NCBI GenBank assembly: GCA_003662485.1 | Contig: QMYD01000005.1 | Location: 1-15,456, forward strand | Source of the DNA: Candidatus Hecatellales archaeon | GTDB lineage: Archaea > Thermoproteota > Bathyarchaeia > Hecatellales > Hecatellaceae | DNA length: 15,456 bases | Reading direction: 5' to 3' | Shown here: piece after piece, positions 7,143-13,367 of the stretch | Position numbering within the stretch: position 1 is the stretch's first letter | How the letters are laid out: each line of letters starts with the position of its first letter | Translations under genes and position numbers: made by a program | Notes under the pieces: model-generated | What the model was told of the DNA's origin: nothing | What the model saw: only the letters and a program-made list of their open reading frames with translations | The model's database searches: none

Positions 7143-7517
7143 TTAGCCTCCAGCTGGCTGGGGTTGAAGCTGTCGGAGTCTATCCTGGACCTGCTGCTGG
7201 ATCTCCTTCAGCTTCTCCCTAGTTCGCTCCTCCTGTCTGCTCAGCACCGACATTCTAACGTTTAGGAGCTCCTTCCGCTCGGTTAAGTCTTGGATGACGG
7301 AGGCCTTATCCTTCCTGACCAAGACAGCTCCCACCGACTTGTAGACTTGGGCATCCTCTGGAAGCTTCCCCAACTCTTCCAGCGCCTTATCCATGTCCGC
7401 CAGCTCTATCTCTATCTGCTGCTTTTGAGCCACAATCATTTGGAGGGTTTGCTGAAGCTGCTGCAGTCTGGCTAGCTGCTCCTGAAAGTCTGCTGGAAGC
7501 TCAACCTTCTCGCCCAC
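7143..7517 (-). CDS. pfdB: Prefoldin subunit beta
   Basis: 124 residues, close to the usual ~120 for archaeal prefoldin beta. It forms two long coiled-coil helices (about 8-45 and 75-118) joined by the beta-hairpin region around LPEDAQVYKSVGAVLVRKD, the characteristic prefoldin centre. Four beta and two alpha subunits make the jellyfish-shaped hexamer that hands unfolded proteins to the thermosome. I selected GTG 7517 (MGEKVELPADF) because GAGGG lies 7 nt upstream (minus strand, 7525-7529); an in-frame GTG at 7538 would add 7 residues with a poorly placed ribosome site. The C-terminal Gln/Pro-rich tail ends PQPAGG. The alpha subunit is not in this window. Confidence 0.93.
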   Translation of the reverse strand: MGEKVELPADFQEQLARLQQLQQTLQMIVAQKQQIEIELADMDKALEELGKLPEDAQVYKSVGAVLVRKDKASVIQDLTERKELLNVRMSVLSRQEERTREKLKEIQQQVQDRLRQLQPQPAGG

Positions 7518-7574
7518 GAAGCATCCCTCAATAGCCACCTAAAATAGCGAGATTCTACGGTAAAAAGGCTTTCC

Positions 7575-7808
7575 CTAGCCCCTACTAGCCAGCTCCAAAA
7601 TCCTTTGCAGCTGGGAAACCCAGCGGCAGAAGGAGTTTAGGGAGGCCCTAAGGCTTGAAAGGGTTGGAGCCCTGAAAACCATGGTTAGGCTTCTCCCTTC
7701 AAGCCTCATCTGAACCCTCGACTTGAAGCTTCTGGAGGCTTGAACCTCAGGCTTTAAGGCTTTAAACACCGTTTCGGCTTCACGCTTATCCTTGAAGGTG
7801 AACCTCAC
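7575..7808 (-). CDS. pcc1: KEOPS complex subunit Pcc1
   Basis: 77 residues. The pattern, an N-terminal FTFKDKREAETVFKALKPE, then a strand of basic/hydrophobic residues, then FRAPTLSSLRASLNSFCRWV (45-64), matches Pcc1 (CTAG/Pcc1 family), the dimerisation subunit of the KEOPS complex that, with Kae1, Bud32 and Cgi121, makes the t6A modification on ANN-decoding tRNAs. The family length is 75-90 residues, so the protein is complete. The GTG start lies 1 nt after the Brix stop, so its translation is likely coupled. The other KEOPS genes are not in view. Small size limits certainty, but family pattern and position beside Brix and prefoldin beta agree. Confidence 0.85.
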   Translation of the reverse strand: MRFTFKDKREAETVFKALKPEVQASRSFKSRVQMRLEGRSLTMVFRAPTLSSLRASLNSFCRWVSQLQRILELASRG

Positions 7809-7809
7809 T

Positions 7810-8394
7810 TCAGCCCTGGCTTTCAGGCTTCTCCACCCTCCATACTAGATGCCTAATAGTGATGGAGGGGCCAACCTCCACCAGCCTCCCATTTAAGGTT
7901 GAATGGAAAGTTAAGCGTTGAGGGCTGACCTCCATGTAGATTGTTCCTTGGGAGGCTTCTGCCTCTAAGGGTTCAGTCCAGCCTTCTGAGGCAAAGAATT
8001 CGGAGAGAGCTTCAGCAAGCCTAGCCTCCTCATCCTTTGGAGGCTTAAAGATTAGGAGTTTTCTCGGTCTTATCCTAAGCTTCCTCCAGTAGGTTGGATA
8101 CTGTCTTTGGAGTTTTACGCCTCTAATATAGATGATGGGAGGTAGCAGTTTCAGGCCTCTAGGCTGTGGCCTGTAAAATTCCAGTTTTCCAGGGATGCCC
8201 TTCCACCTTGCCACTAGCATGACGTATCTGGCTCCAAGCTGGCGGGCTACCTCGGAGAGGTCTTCAAGGCTCATTTTACCCCGGTTCATCCTGTGGCTGT
8301 GAGGTATAACCGTGTGGAGGTCTCTCATAAGCGACCTAACAGTCCTCGTCGGATACCTGGAGCTTGAAATTAAGAGGTGGAAGCCTCCGGTCAA
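7810..8394 (-). CDS. Archaeal Brix-domain ribosome biogenesis protein (Imp4-like)
   Basis: 194 residues, the usual size for the compact archaeal Brix protein. Recognised from LISSSRYPTRTVRSLMRDL (8-26), IPHSHRMNRGKMSLEDLSEV (30-49), then the LGARYVMLVARWKGIPGKLEFY segment, which correspond to the conserved blocks of the Brix superfamily; eukaryotic relatives (Imp4, Rpf1, Brx1) act in pre-rRNA processing. RNA binding during ribosome assembly is therefore the expected role. TTG start at 8394, 2 nt after the stop of the upstream Cys-rich gene; no strong separate Shine-Dalgarno, so coupling is likely. Proximity to Pcc1 and prefoldin beta resembles part of the archaeal exosome superoperon, but RpoP, L37Ae and exosome genes are missing here. 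Confidence 0.88.
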   Translation of the reverse strand: MTGGFHLLISSSRYPTRTVRSLMRDLHTVIPHSHRMNRGKMSLEDLSEVARQLGARYVMLVARWKGIPGKLEFYRPQPRGLKLLPPIIYIRGVKLQRQYPTYWRKLRIRPRKLLIFKPPKDEEARLAEALSEFFASEGWTEPLEAEASQGTIYMEVSPQRLTFHSTLNGRLVEVGPSITIRHLVWRVEKPESQG

Positions 8395-8396
8395 GC

Positions 8397-8687
8397 TTAG
8401 AATATTTCCTCCTCCCCAAGCCTCTGCTTAAGCTTACCCTTAACCCTGAAGCCCTTAACAGCCTTCTCCGGCGGGATTTCACTCACCTTTGAAACCCTTC
8501 TAACTGTTAGGGCGCAGGTTCCGTCAGGGAGGAGCTTGTTTTTCACGCAGATTGCAAATTTGCAGTTAGCCCCCGAGCATAGGTCGTCTGCAAACCTGCA
8601 GTAGGCTTTCCCGTCTCTGAACTGGAGGGCCTTCTGGCCGCAGCGGAAAAACTCGCAGGTGGGGGAACACTTTTTAGGCGAGGACAA
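8397..8687 (-). CDS. Cysteine-rich small protein, function unknown
   Basis: 96 residues from TTG 8687, chosen because AGGGG stands 7 nt upstream and a TATA-like box fits this start; the frame is open up to 8867, but the added N-terminus overlaps promoter-like sequence. Eight cysteines (7, 11, 16, 30, 37, 42, 47, 58) occupy the first 60 residues, in CSPTC, FFRCG, AYCRF, LCSGANC and FAICV contexts; the rest is basic and Lys/Arg-rich. That pattern suggests one or two metal centres (Zn or Fe-S) next to a nucleic-acid-binding tail, but this is inference; I do not recognise the family. It is the first gene of the Brix-Pcc1-prefoldin operon, with 2 nt between its stop and the Brix start, which hints at ribosome or RNA biology. 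Confidence 0.75.
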   Translation of the reverse strand: MSSPKKCSPTCEFFRCGQKALQFRDGKAYCRFADDLCSGANCKFAICVKNKLLPDGTCALTVRRVSKVSEIPPEKAVKGFRVKGKLKQRLGEEEIF

Positions 8688-8733
8688 CGTTAAACCCCTT
8701 TTAGAAGGTTGAAATTCAAGAATTAATCCCCGC

Positions 8734-8739
8734 TTAAAA
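8734..8739 (-). promoter_or_regulatory. Putative TATA box of the Cys-rich/Brix/Pcc1 operon
   Basis: Minus-strand TTTTAAG lies about 47 nt before the TTG start at 8687. A start site 26 nt downstream (near 8709) would leave a short leader including the AGGGG ribosome site. It lies in the 151-nt divergent gap shared with the small plus-strand gene; other AT-rich boxes exist in this gap. Confidence 0.42.
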
Positions 8740-8774
8740 GCTGCCGGAAATCCAAGCTGAGCAAGGGCCGTCCG

Positions 8775-8806
8775 CAAATTTAAAGTGTTCGGGGAAATAT
8801 TTAACA
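8775..8806 (+). promoter_or_regulatory. AT-rich divergent promoter region for the 60-aa gene
   Basis: AAATTTAAAG (about 8775-8784) and AAATATTTA (about 8796-8804) are TATA-like. Start sites some 26 nt downstream would fall at about 8806 or 8826. The first leaves the GGGAGGA ribosome site at 8828-8834 within the mRNA. The palindromic AAATTTAAA could also serve the minus strand. Confidence 0.35.
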
Positions 8807-8838
8807 TTTTAGGCTTAAATTTAATCCGGGAGGAAGCC

Positions 8839-9021
8839 TTGACCAAGCACTTGTTTAAGTTCTCCAATTATCCTGAGGGGGAGGTTATTCTTTACTGTCC
8901 TAGGAAGAATAAGTTCGCCTTTTTGAGGTTTAGGCTGCCCGTTAAGTGTCCCTGCTGCGGGGAGCTCCTAGAGTTAGGTAGGAAAGCTAAAATCGTTTTA
9001 AACTACAGGATGCCCCTTTAG
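8839..9021 (+). CDS. Small protein with CPCCG knuckle, unknown function
   Basis: 60 residues. TTG start at 8839 with GGGAGGA (8828-8834) ideally spaced; the frame could run back to 8785 but has no ribosome site there. The sequence is strongly basic with YCPRKN (C20) and KCPCCGELLEL (C36, C38, C39), a CPxCG-like zinc knuckle whose expected partner knuckle is incomplete, as only one Cys precedes it. A lone knuckle could bind metal as a dimer or with His/other ligands. I do not recognise a family. It stands alone between two divergent operons; its stop is followed within 15 nt by the promoter of the ATP synthase genes. That it is a real gene rests on the ribosome site, the zinc-knuckle pattern and the codon use. 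Confidence 0.6.
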   Translation: MTKHLFKFSNYPEGEVILYCPRKNKFAFLRFRLPVKCPCCGELLELGRKAKIVLNYRMPL

Positions 9022-9033
9022 GCCTAGGAAGAC

Positions 9034-9040
9034 TTTATAA
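9034..9040 (+). promoter_or_regulatory. Putative TATA box of the ATP synthase atpI operon
   Basis: TTTATAA preceded by GAAGAC, a BRE-like purine stretch. A start site near 9063 would leave a leader of about 37 nt containing the GGAGG at 9090-9094. Spacing and sequence both fit a standard archaeal promoter. Confidence 0.55.
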
Positions 9041-9099
9041 GGTTATCGGGCTAGTTTGAAACGTCCCCTTCACCGTTGGGAGAGGGGCTGGAGGCTTCC

Positions 9100-11553
9100 T
9101 TGCTTCGCCCCGCAAGAATGGTAAGGCTTGAGGTTGTAGCGCCCTCCAGCAAAGCCGACCACCTAATCAAGAAGCTGGGGGACTTAGGAGCCGTCCACTT
9201 CATCGATGTAGCCAGCGTTAAGGCTGAAAAGTATAGGGAAATCGCTGAGAGGGTTGAGAAAACTCCCCGGGAGGAAAACCTCATCCAGCTTTCAAACAGG
9301 ATTAATAATCTTTTGAGGAGGCTTACGGGCATCCCCTACCCTGAACCCCTCAAGGTTAAAGATGTTGAAGAAGCTCTCAAACAGGTGGAGAAGGAGCTTA
9401 TCTCCCTAGAAATGGAGTATGCTAAGCTTGAAAACATGATGAAGGTGGCGGCTGAGGAGAAGGCTACCCTTGAAAGGGAGATAAGCCAGTTCAACGACGA
9501 ATACGAGAACACCAGGCGGACCCTAACCGAAGCTGGAATAAGGCCTGAAGCTGTTGAAGCCCTAACCCCCGAGGATTTGAGGGTGAAGGAGAGGCTTAAA
9601 GCCGTTTATGAGCGTATGGGGGAGTTTCAGAAGGTTCTCATGGAAGCAGACATGGCTGCCAAGCTTACTAGCCCCCATGAAAGGCTACCCGAGAAACTGG
9701 AGGAACTTAGGGAGGTTGAGGAAAGGGTAAAGCTAAGCCTCGAAGTAAACCAGAAGCTTAAAACGGAAATAGCCCAGGCGGCGGAGAAAATCTCCAAAAT
9801 AGATGAGGTTTTAAGGGAAATCCTAGATGTGGTGGAAAGGAAGCTTGAAGCCGCTAGGAGGCTTGACCAGGTTAAGGGTGAAGCCCCTAAACTTAAAGCT
9901 GAGCTTGAAAGCCTCCGAGGAGAGTTAAGCCCGAAGCTTCAAAGCGTGCTGGGGGAAGCCTTAACCCGAAGCCTTGAGGAGGCTGAGGGAGCCCTTGAAA
10001 GCCTTGGAAGGCTTGAGTTTGGGGCTGAAGGTTTTGAGGAGGCTGTTAAAAGCTTTGCTAGAGCTGTTCACAGCCTTTCCAGAAGCCTGGAAGCCTTAGA
10101 AGCCGTTGAAAGATTCCTCACCCTCCAGCATGTTAAGGCTTTAATGGAGGAAGTGGGGAAGGCTGGACCTGAAGAGGTGGAAGCCCTCTTCAAGAAGAGC
10201 AGGGAGCTTGTGGAGGCTACTCCAGCCCACTACGTGGCCATGCTAGAGAGAGGCCTAAAACTCGTCCACCTAGAGCATAAAATTAAGACTCTGGCTGAGG
10301 AACCCCTAAAGGTTGAGGGGATGCTCAGAGAGTTGGCTGCCAGATACCCCCAAATCCACGCCTACAAGGAGTTGGTGGACATAGAGTTAACCTTGGAAAA
10401 CCTGAAAAAGCGGTTTATGCAGACGGGTAAAACCATGGTTTTTGAGGCGTGGGTGCCCAAGGACAGGGTGAATGAGGCTGTTGAGCTGGTGAGGAAGACC
10501 TGCCCTGAGGCAGTGGTTAACGTTGGCAGGGAGGAGAGGGGTGAAAAGGTTCCAACCCTCATGGTTAACCCTAGGGTTGCAACCTGCTTTGAGAAGCTGG
10601 TTTCAGGCTACAGCCTCCCCAGCTACCATGAGATAGATCCAACCCTAATCATGCTTATCAGCTTCCCCATCATCTTCGGTTTCATGTTTGGCGACATGGG
10701 CCACGGCCTCGTCCTGCTAATTGGAGGCCTGCTCATTAAACCCCTCTTCGACAGGTTTAATATTAGGGGCGAGATGTGGGATTACATTTATCAGGGTAGA
10801 AACTTAATCATCCTCTGCGGTATAACCTCAACGGTGATAGGCTTCTTCTATGGGGAATTCTTCGGCCCCACCAATCTAGCCTATGCCTCCCATCATGGAA
10901 CCCCCACATGGTATACGGATATCACAGGACTCCACGAGCCCCCATGGTTCAGCCCCATGGAGAACCCGATAAAACTGCTCAAAATCTCTATTATCATAGG
11001 TATAGCACACATACTGTTCGGGATTGCCTTGGATGTTGTGAACAGGGCTTTAGCTAGGGAGTGGAGGGAAATTCTTGCCCCCGCATCCTGGCTTTGGTTC
11101 TATGTGAGCCTTTCCTACCTCATCCTCACCTACGGGCTTAGGATAGGCGAAATCCTCTTCCAGCCTAACACGCTCTTCACCTACTTCGTAGCACCCTTCA
11201 TCGGGCTTTTCATCCTCCACAAGCTTGCTGGGAAGAGTGGGATGGAAACCTTCAGCGAGGGGGTTGAAAAGGCTATAGCCTCCATCTCCAATACAGCCTC
11301 CTACGGCCGTATTCTAGCGCTGGGAATAACCCACGCCATCTTCAGCGACCTAGCCCTCATAGGTTCTGGAGTAATGTTCTGGGCCGTATTCGTTATTGTA
11401 ACCCTCTTCCTCATCATAGCCTTGGAGGGCATCTTAACCTTCGCCCACACTTTAAGGCTTCACTGGGTTGAATGGTTCAGTAAGTTCTATCAGGGGGAGG
11501 GTACACCCTTCGAGGGATTCAGGATTGAGAGAAGATTCACGGTCACGGCTTAA
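9100..11553 (+). CDS. atpI: A-type ATP synthase subunit I (a subunit)
   Basis: 817 residues: stator arm and ion half-channels of the A1Ao ATP synthase. The first ~510 residues are cytoplasmic, beginning RPARMVRLEVVAP and LGAVHFIDV, with long charged coiled coils (about 70-300 and 300-420). From about 515 there are seven or eight membrane segments, starting with LIMLISFPIIFGFMFGDMGH. The essential Arg of the ion path is R737 in SNTASYGRILALG, facing the c-ring carboxylate. The total is longer than the 620-720 usual in archaea, the surplus lying in the coiled-coil half. TTG 9100 was chosen because GGAGG lies 5 nt upstream; alternatives are ATG 9118 and an upstream TTG at 9076. First gene of the operon I-(2TM)-C, followed by K. 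Confidence 0.95.
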   Translation: MLRPARMVRLEVVAPSSKADHLIKKLGDLGAVHFIDVASVKAEKYREIAERVEKTPREENLIQLSNRINNLLRRLTGIPYPEPLKVKDVEEALKQVEKELISLEMEYAKLENMMKVAAEEKATLEREISQFNDEYENTRRTLTEAGIRPEAVEALTPEDLRVKERLKAVYERMGEFQKVLMEADMAAKLTSPHERLPEKLEELREVEERVKLSLEVNQKLKTEIAQAAEKISKIDEVLREILDVVERKLEAARRLDQVKGEAPKLKAELESLRGELSPKLQSVLGEALTRSLEEAEGALESLGRLEFGAEGFEEAVKSFARAVHSLSRSLEALEAVERFLTLQHVKALMEEVGKAGPEEVEALFKKSRELVEATPAHYVAMLERGLKLVHLEHKIKTLAEEPLKVEGMLRELAARYPQIHAYKELVDIELTLENLKKRFMQTGKTMVFEAWVPKDRVNEAVELVRKTCPEAVVNVGREERGEKVPTLMVNPRVATCFEKLVSGYSLPSYHEIDPTLIMLISFPIIFGFMFGDMGHGLVLLIGGLLIKPLFDRFNIRGEMWDYIYQGRNLIILCGITSTVIGFFYGEFFGPTNLAYASHHGTPTWYTDITGLHEPPWFSPMENPIKLLKISIIIGIAHILFGIALDVVNRALAREWREILAPASWLWFYVSLSYLILTYGLRIGEILFQPNTLFTYFVAPFIGLFILHKLAGKSGMETFSEGVEKAIASISNTASYGRILALGITHAIFSDLALIGSGVMFWAVFVIVTLFLIIALEGILTFAHTLRLHWVEWFSKFYQGEGTPFEGFRIERRFTVTA

Positions 11554-11836
11554 AACCATCCTGGCTAGGGCTAAGCTCAAGCGTTTCCCAACAGAAATTC
11601 AAGGCTACTCGCTTGCCAGAATCCTGATTTACGGCTTAATCCTCCCCGCCATCGTTTTATCCTGCATGGGGTTGGGGATGGTGGCAGCCTTCCAATTCAA
11701 TCTAAGCCTTCCAGCAAAATTCATGGTTTTAGCCCTAACCACGGTGGTGGGTTTCACACTTGGAACCATTGTGCTACTTAAAACCTACCACGTAATGCTA
11801 CGCTTCGCTAAGGTTAAAGGGGGAAGGGAAAAGTGA
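11525..11836 (+). CDS. Two-transmembrane protein inside the ATP synthase operon, unknown
   Basis: 103 residues. After a basic N-terminus (about 35 residues, many Arg/Lys), there are two hydrophobic segments, about 34-58 (ARILIYGLILPAIVL...) and 66-90 (FMVLALTTVVGFTLGTIVLL), then a short basic tail ending GGREK. I do not recognise it as any standard A-ATPase subunit. The best start is TTG 11525, overlapping the end of atpI by 29 nt with GAGGG 8 nt upstream; a TTG at 11468 would lengthen it. Its TGA overlaps the GTG start of atpC, so it is translated as part of the operon. Position and topology suggest an accessory membrane or assembly protein of the ATP synthase; this is inference. Confidence 0.75.
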   Translation: MREDSRSRLKTILARAKLKRFPTEIQGYSLARILIYGLILPAIVLSCMGLGMVAAFQFNLSLPAKFMVLALTTVVGFTLGTIVLLKTYHVMLRFAKVKGGREK

Positions 11837-12909
11837 AGAGCGTGCTGAATTACGGCTATTTAAGCCCGAGGATTCGGGGGAAAAAATCCTTCTTCCTCGT
11901 GAAGGGGGACTACGACGCTATGCTGGCTGCTGAAAATCCTGCCACCGCCCTCAGAAGACTTGAAAACACGAGGTATAGGCCCTATGTTTCCCAGCTCCTC
12001 CTAGAAGAGTTTAGCCTTCCAAAGGCTGAAAGAATGCTCTTCCAGTCTTACCAGGATGAGGTAGCCTTCGTGGTTAAAAACTTGAAGGAGCGGCATGCCC
12101 GGGAGTTCTTCGAAGAGTTTGGACGCTCCCTTGAGCTTAGGGCTCTAACCGAAGTGATTAAGTCAATCATCATGGAGGTGCCCTGGGCTGAGGCCTCAAC
12201 CTACATTTTCCCCTATGGGAGGATAAGCTACGAGCTCTGCCAAAGCCTGGTTGAAGCTAGAAACCTGAAGAGAAGCCTTGAGCTTTTAAGGGACAAGAAG
12301 CTTGAGGCTGAGGTGGGGGAAATCCTAGAGGAAGCCGTTGAGCCTGCAGTTAAGAGCGTTAGGGTTGAGGCTGCCATAACCAGGCATGTTTACGGTAGGC
12401 TTTGGGAGAAAGCCCTCCTCCTTAAGGGGATGGATAGAACATGCATTAAGCTTTTCGGAATCCAAGTTGACATCATAAACCTTATGACAGCCCTGAGAAT
12501 GAAGAAGCTAGGCTTCACCCCCGAGCGAATCATGGAAAGCCTTGTTCCAGCCTACTATAAGCTTCGTGAGGCTGAGCTTAGGGCAGCTGCCTCCACCGCC
12601 ACGGAGAAGGATGCAGCTAAAGCCTTTGCAGGAGGCTATTATGGCTTAACGCTTTCACCCCTCCTCGGAGCCTACGAGGTTAGGGGTGACCTCTCCATTT
12701 TTGAGGTTGCCCTAAAGCGTATGCACGCCTCAGAATGCCTTAAAGCCTTCTACAGCATCTTCCACCTGGGTGAGGCTTTAGCCTACCTCTACCTGAAACT
12801 GTATGAGGTTAGGGATTTGGTAGCCATCCTAGCCGGGAAGGTGATGGGTATTCCTGTGGGGAAGATTGAGCCAAGCCTTATCCTCCACCAGCCCCCCTAC
12901 CCCCTTTAG
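11833..12909 (+). CDS. atpC: A-type ATP synthase subunit C (d-like subunit)
   Basis: 358 residues, matching the family size (~350) of the V/A-type subunit C, which caps the c-ring and links it to the central stalk. Recognisable features are the N-terminal YGYLSPRIRGKKSFFL, an all-helical body, and repeated conserved segments such as VDIINLMTALRMKKLGF and ALAYLYLKLYEVRDLVAILAGK, the typical C-terminal end of these proteins (DxxNxxxxxRxK and EVRDLxxIxxGK). GTG start at 11833 overlaps the stop of the preceding two-TM gene (GTGA), with GGGAAGGG as ribosome site. It ends PPYPL. A separate promoter follows before atpK. Confidence 0.93.
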   Translation: MKSVLNYGYLSPRIRGKKSFFLVKGDYDAMLAAENPATALRRLENTRYRPYVSQLLLEEFSLPKAERMLFQSYQDEVAFVVKNLKERHAREFFEEFGRSLELRALTEVIKSIIMEVPWAEASTYIFPYGRISYELCQSLVEARNLKRSLELLRDKKLEAEVGEILEEAVEPAVKSVRVEAAITRHVYGRLWEKALLLKGMDRTCIKLFGIQVDIINLMTALRMKKLGFTPERIMESLVPAYYKLREAELRAAASTATEKDAAKAFAGGYYGLTLSPLLGAYEVRGDLSIFEVALKRMHASECLKAFYSIFHLGEALAYLYLKLYEVRDLVAILAGKVMGIPVGKIEPSLILHQPPYPL

Positions 12910-12920
12910 AGTGGAAAGAG

Positions 12921-12928
12921 TTTTATAA
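12921..12928 (+). promoter_or_regulatory. Putative TATA box/BRE of atpK
   Basis: TTTTATAA preceded by GGAAAGAG (BRE-like), in the 61-nt gap after atpC. A start site near 12950 leaves a leader of about 20 nt. This is the best promoter match in the window, and it would allow extra synthesis of the c-ring subunit, which is needed in many copies per complex. Confidence 0.6.
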
Positions 12929-12970
12929 TGAAAGCATCTGAGTTAAAGAAACAATATCCATAGAATCTGG

Positions 12971-13315
12971 TTGGTGGTGCTGAAGGTGAAGCGGGCAGGC
13001 ATTCTCTGGGCTTTGGTTTTCGCCATGCTGCTTGCCGGGGTTCTAAATGTTGGATGCGCAATGGCGGCTGAGGCTGCCGACCAAAAGATTGTTGACCTTG
13101 GAATGATAGCTATGGCTGCAGGTATAGCCATTGGAATTGCCGGGTTTGGAGCAGGGATAGGCCTTGGTATGGGCGTATCCTCTATTGCTGCGGCTGGGGC
13201 TGAAAGGCCTGAAATCATAGGCAGACTCTTCATTTACGTCGTATTCATCGAGGCGATTGCCATCTACGCCCTGATAGTGTCCATCTTCATCGTCATAATG
13301 CTCCCGGCTGCCTAA
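12971..13315 (+). CDS. atpK: A-type ATP synthase subunit K (proteolipid, c-ring)
   Basis: 114 residues. Three hydrophobic stretches: an N-terminal segment (about 10-32, ending VGCAMAAEAADQ), then the two-helix c-ring hairpin at about 43-72 (AAGIAIGIAGFGAGIGLGMG) and 84-111. The ion-binding carboxylate is E94 in FIEAIAIYALIV. One hairpin with one carboxylate is the simple, non-duplicated c type. The N-terminal segment looks like a signal peptide that may be cleaved near AMA/AE, as seen in related archaeal K subunits. No Gln or Ser/Thr ligand of known Na+ rotors stands beside E94, so proton coupling is likelier, by inference. Start codon is uncertain: TTG 12971, GTG 12974 and GTG 12986 are in frame and ribosome sites are weak. 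Confidence 0.93.
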   Translation: MVVLKVKRAGILWALVFAMLLAGVLNVGCAMAAEAADQKIVDLGMIAMAAGIAIGIAGFGAGIGLGMGVSSIAAAGAERPEIIGRLFIYVVFIEAIAIYALIVSIFIVIMLPAA

Positions 13316-13334
13316 GTCTCAGCCCAGAAAAGAT

Positions 13335-13367
13335 TGGAGGCATAAAGCCCTCCACCACTTTATTTTA
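13335..13367. terminator. Hairpin terminator between atpK and the convergent flavoprotein gene
   Basis: TGGAGG (13335-13340) and CCTCCA (13349-13354) form a 6-bp stem around an 8-nt loop, followed by a TTTATTTTA run (13359-13367) on the plus strand. It sits 19 nt after the atpK stop, exactly between two converging genes. It would act mainly for the plus strand; the minus side has no comparable T-run. Confidence 0.5.

Noticed and set aside
8688..8867. 60-residue N-terminal extension of the 8-Cys protein
   Set aside because: It would run through the promoter-like region and overlap the start of the divergent 60-aa gene; a TTG with a good ribosome site at 8687 explains the start.
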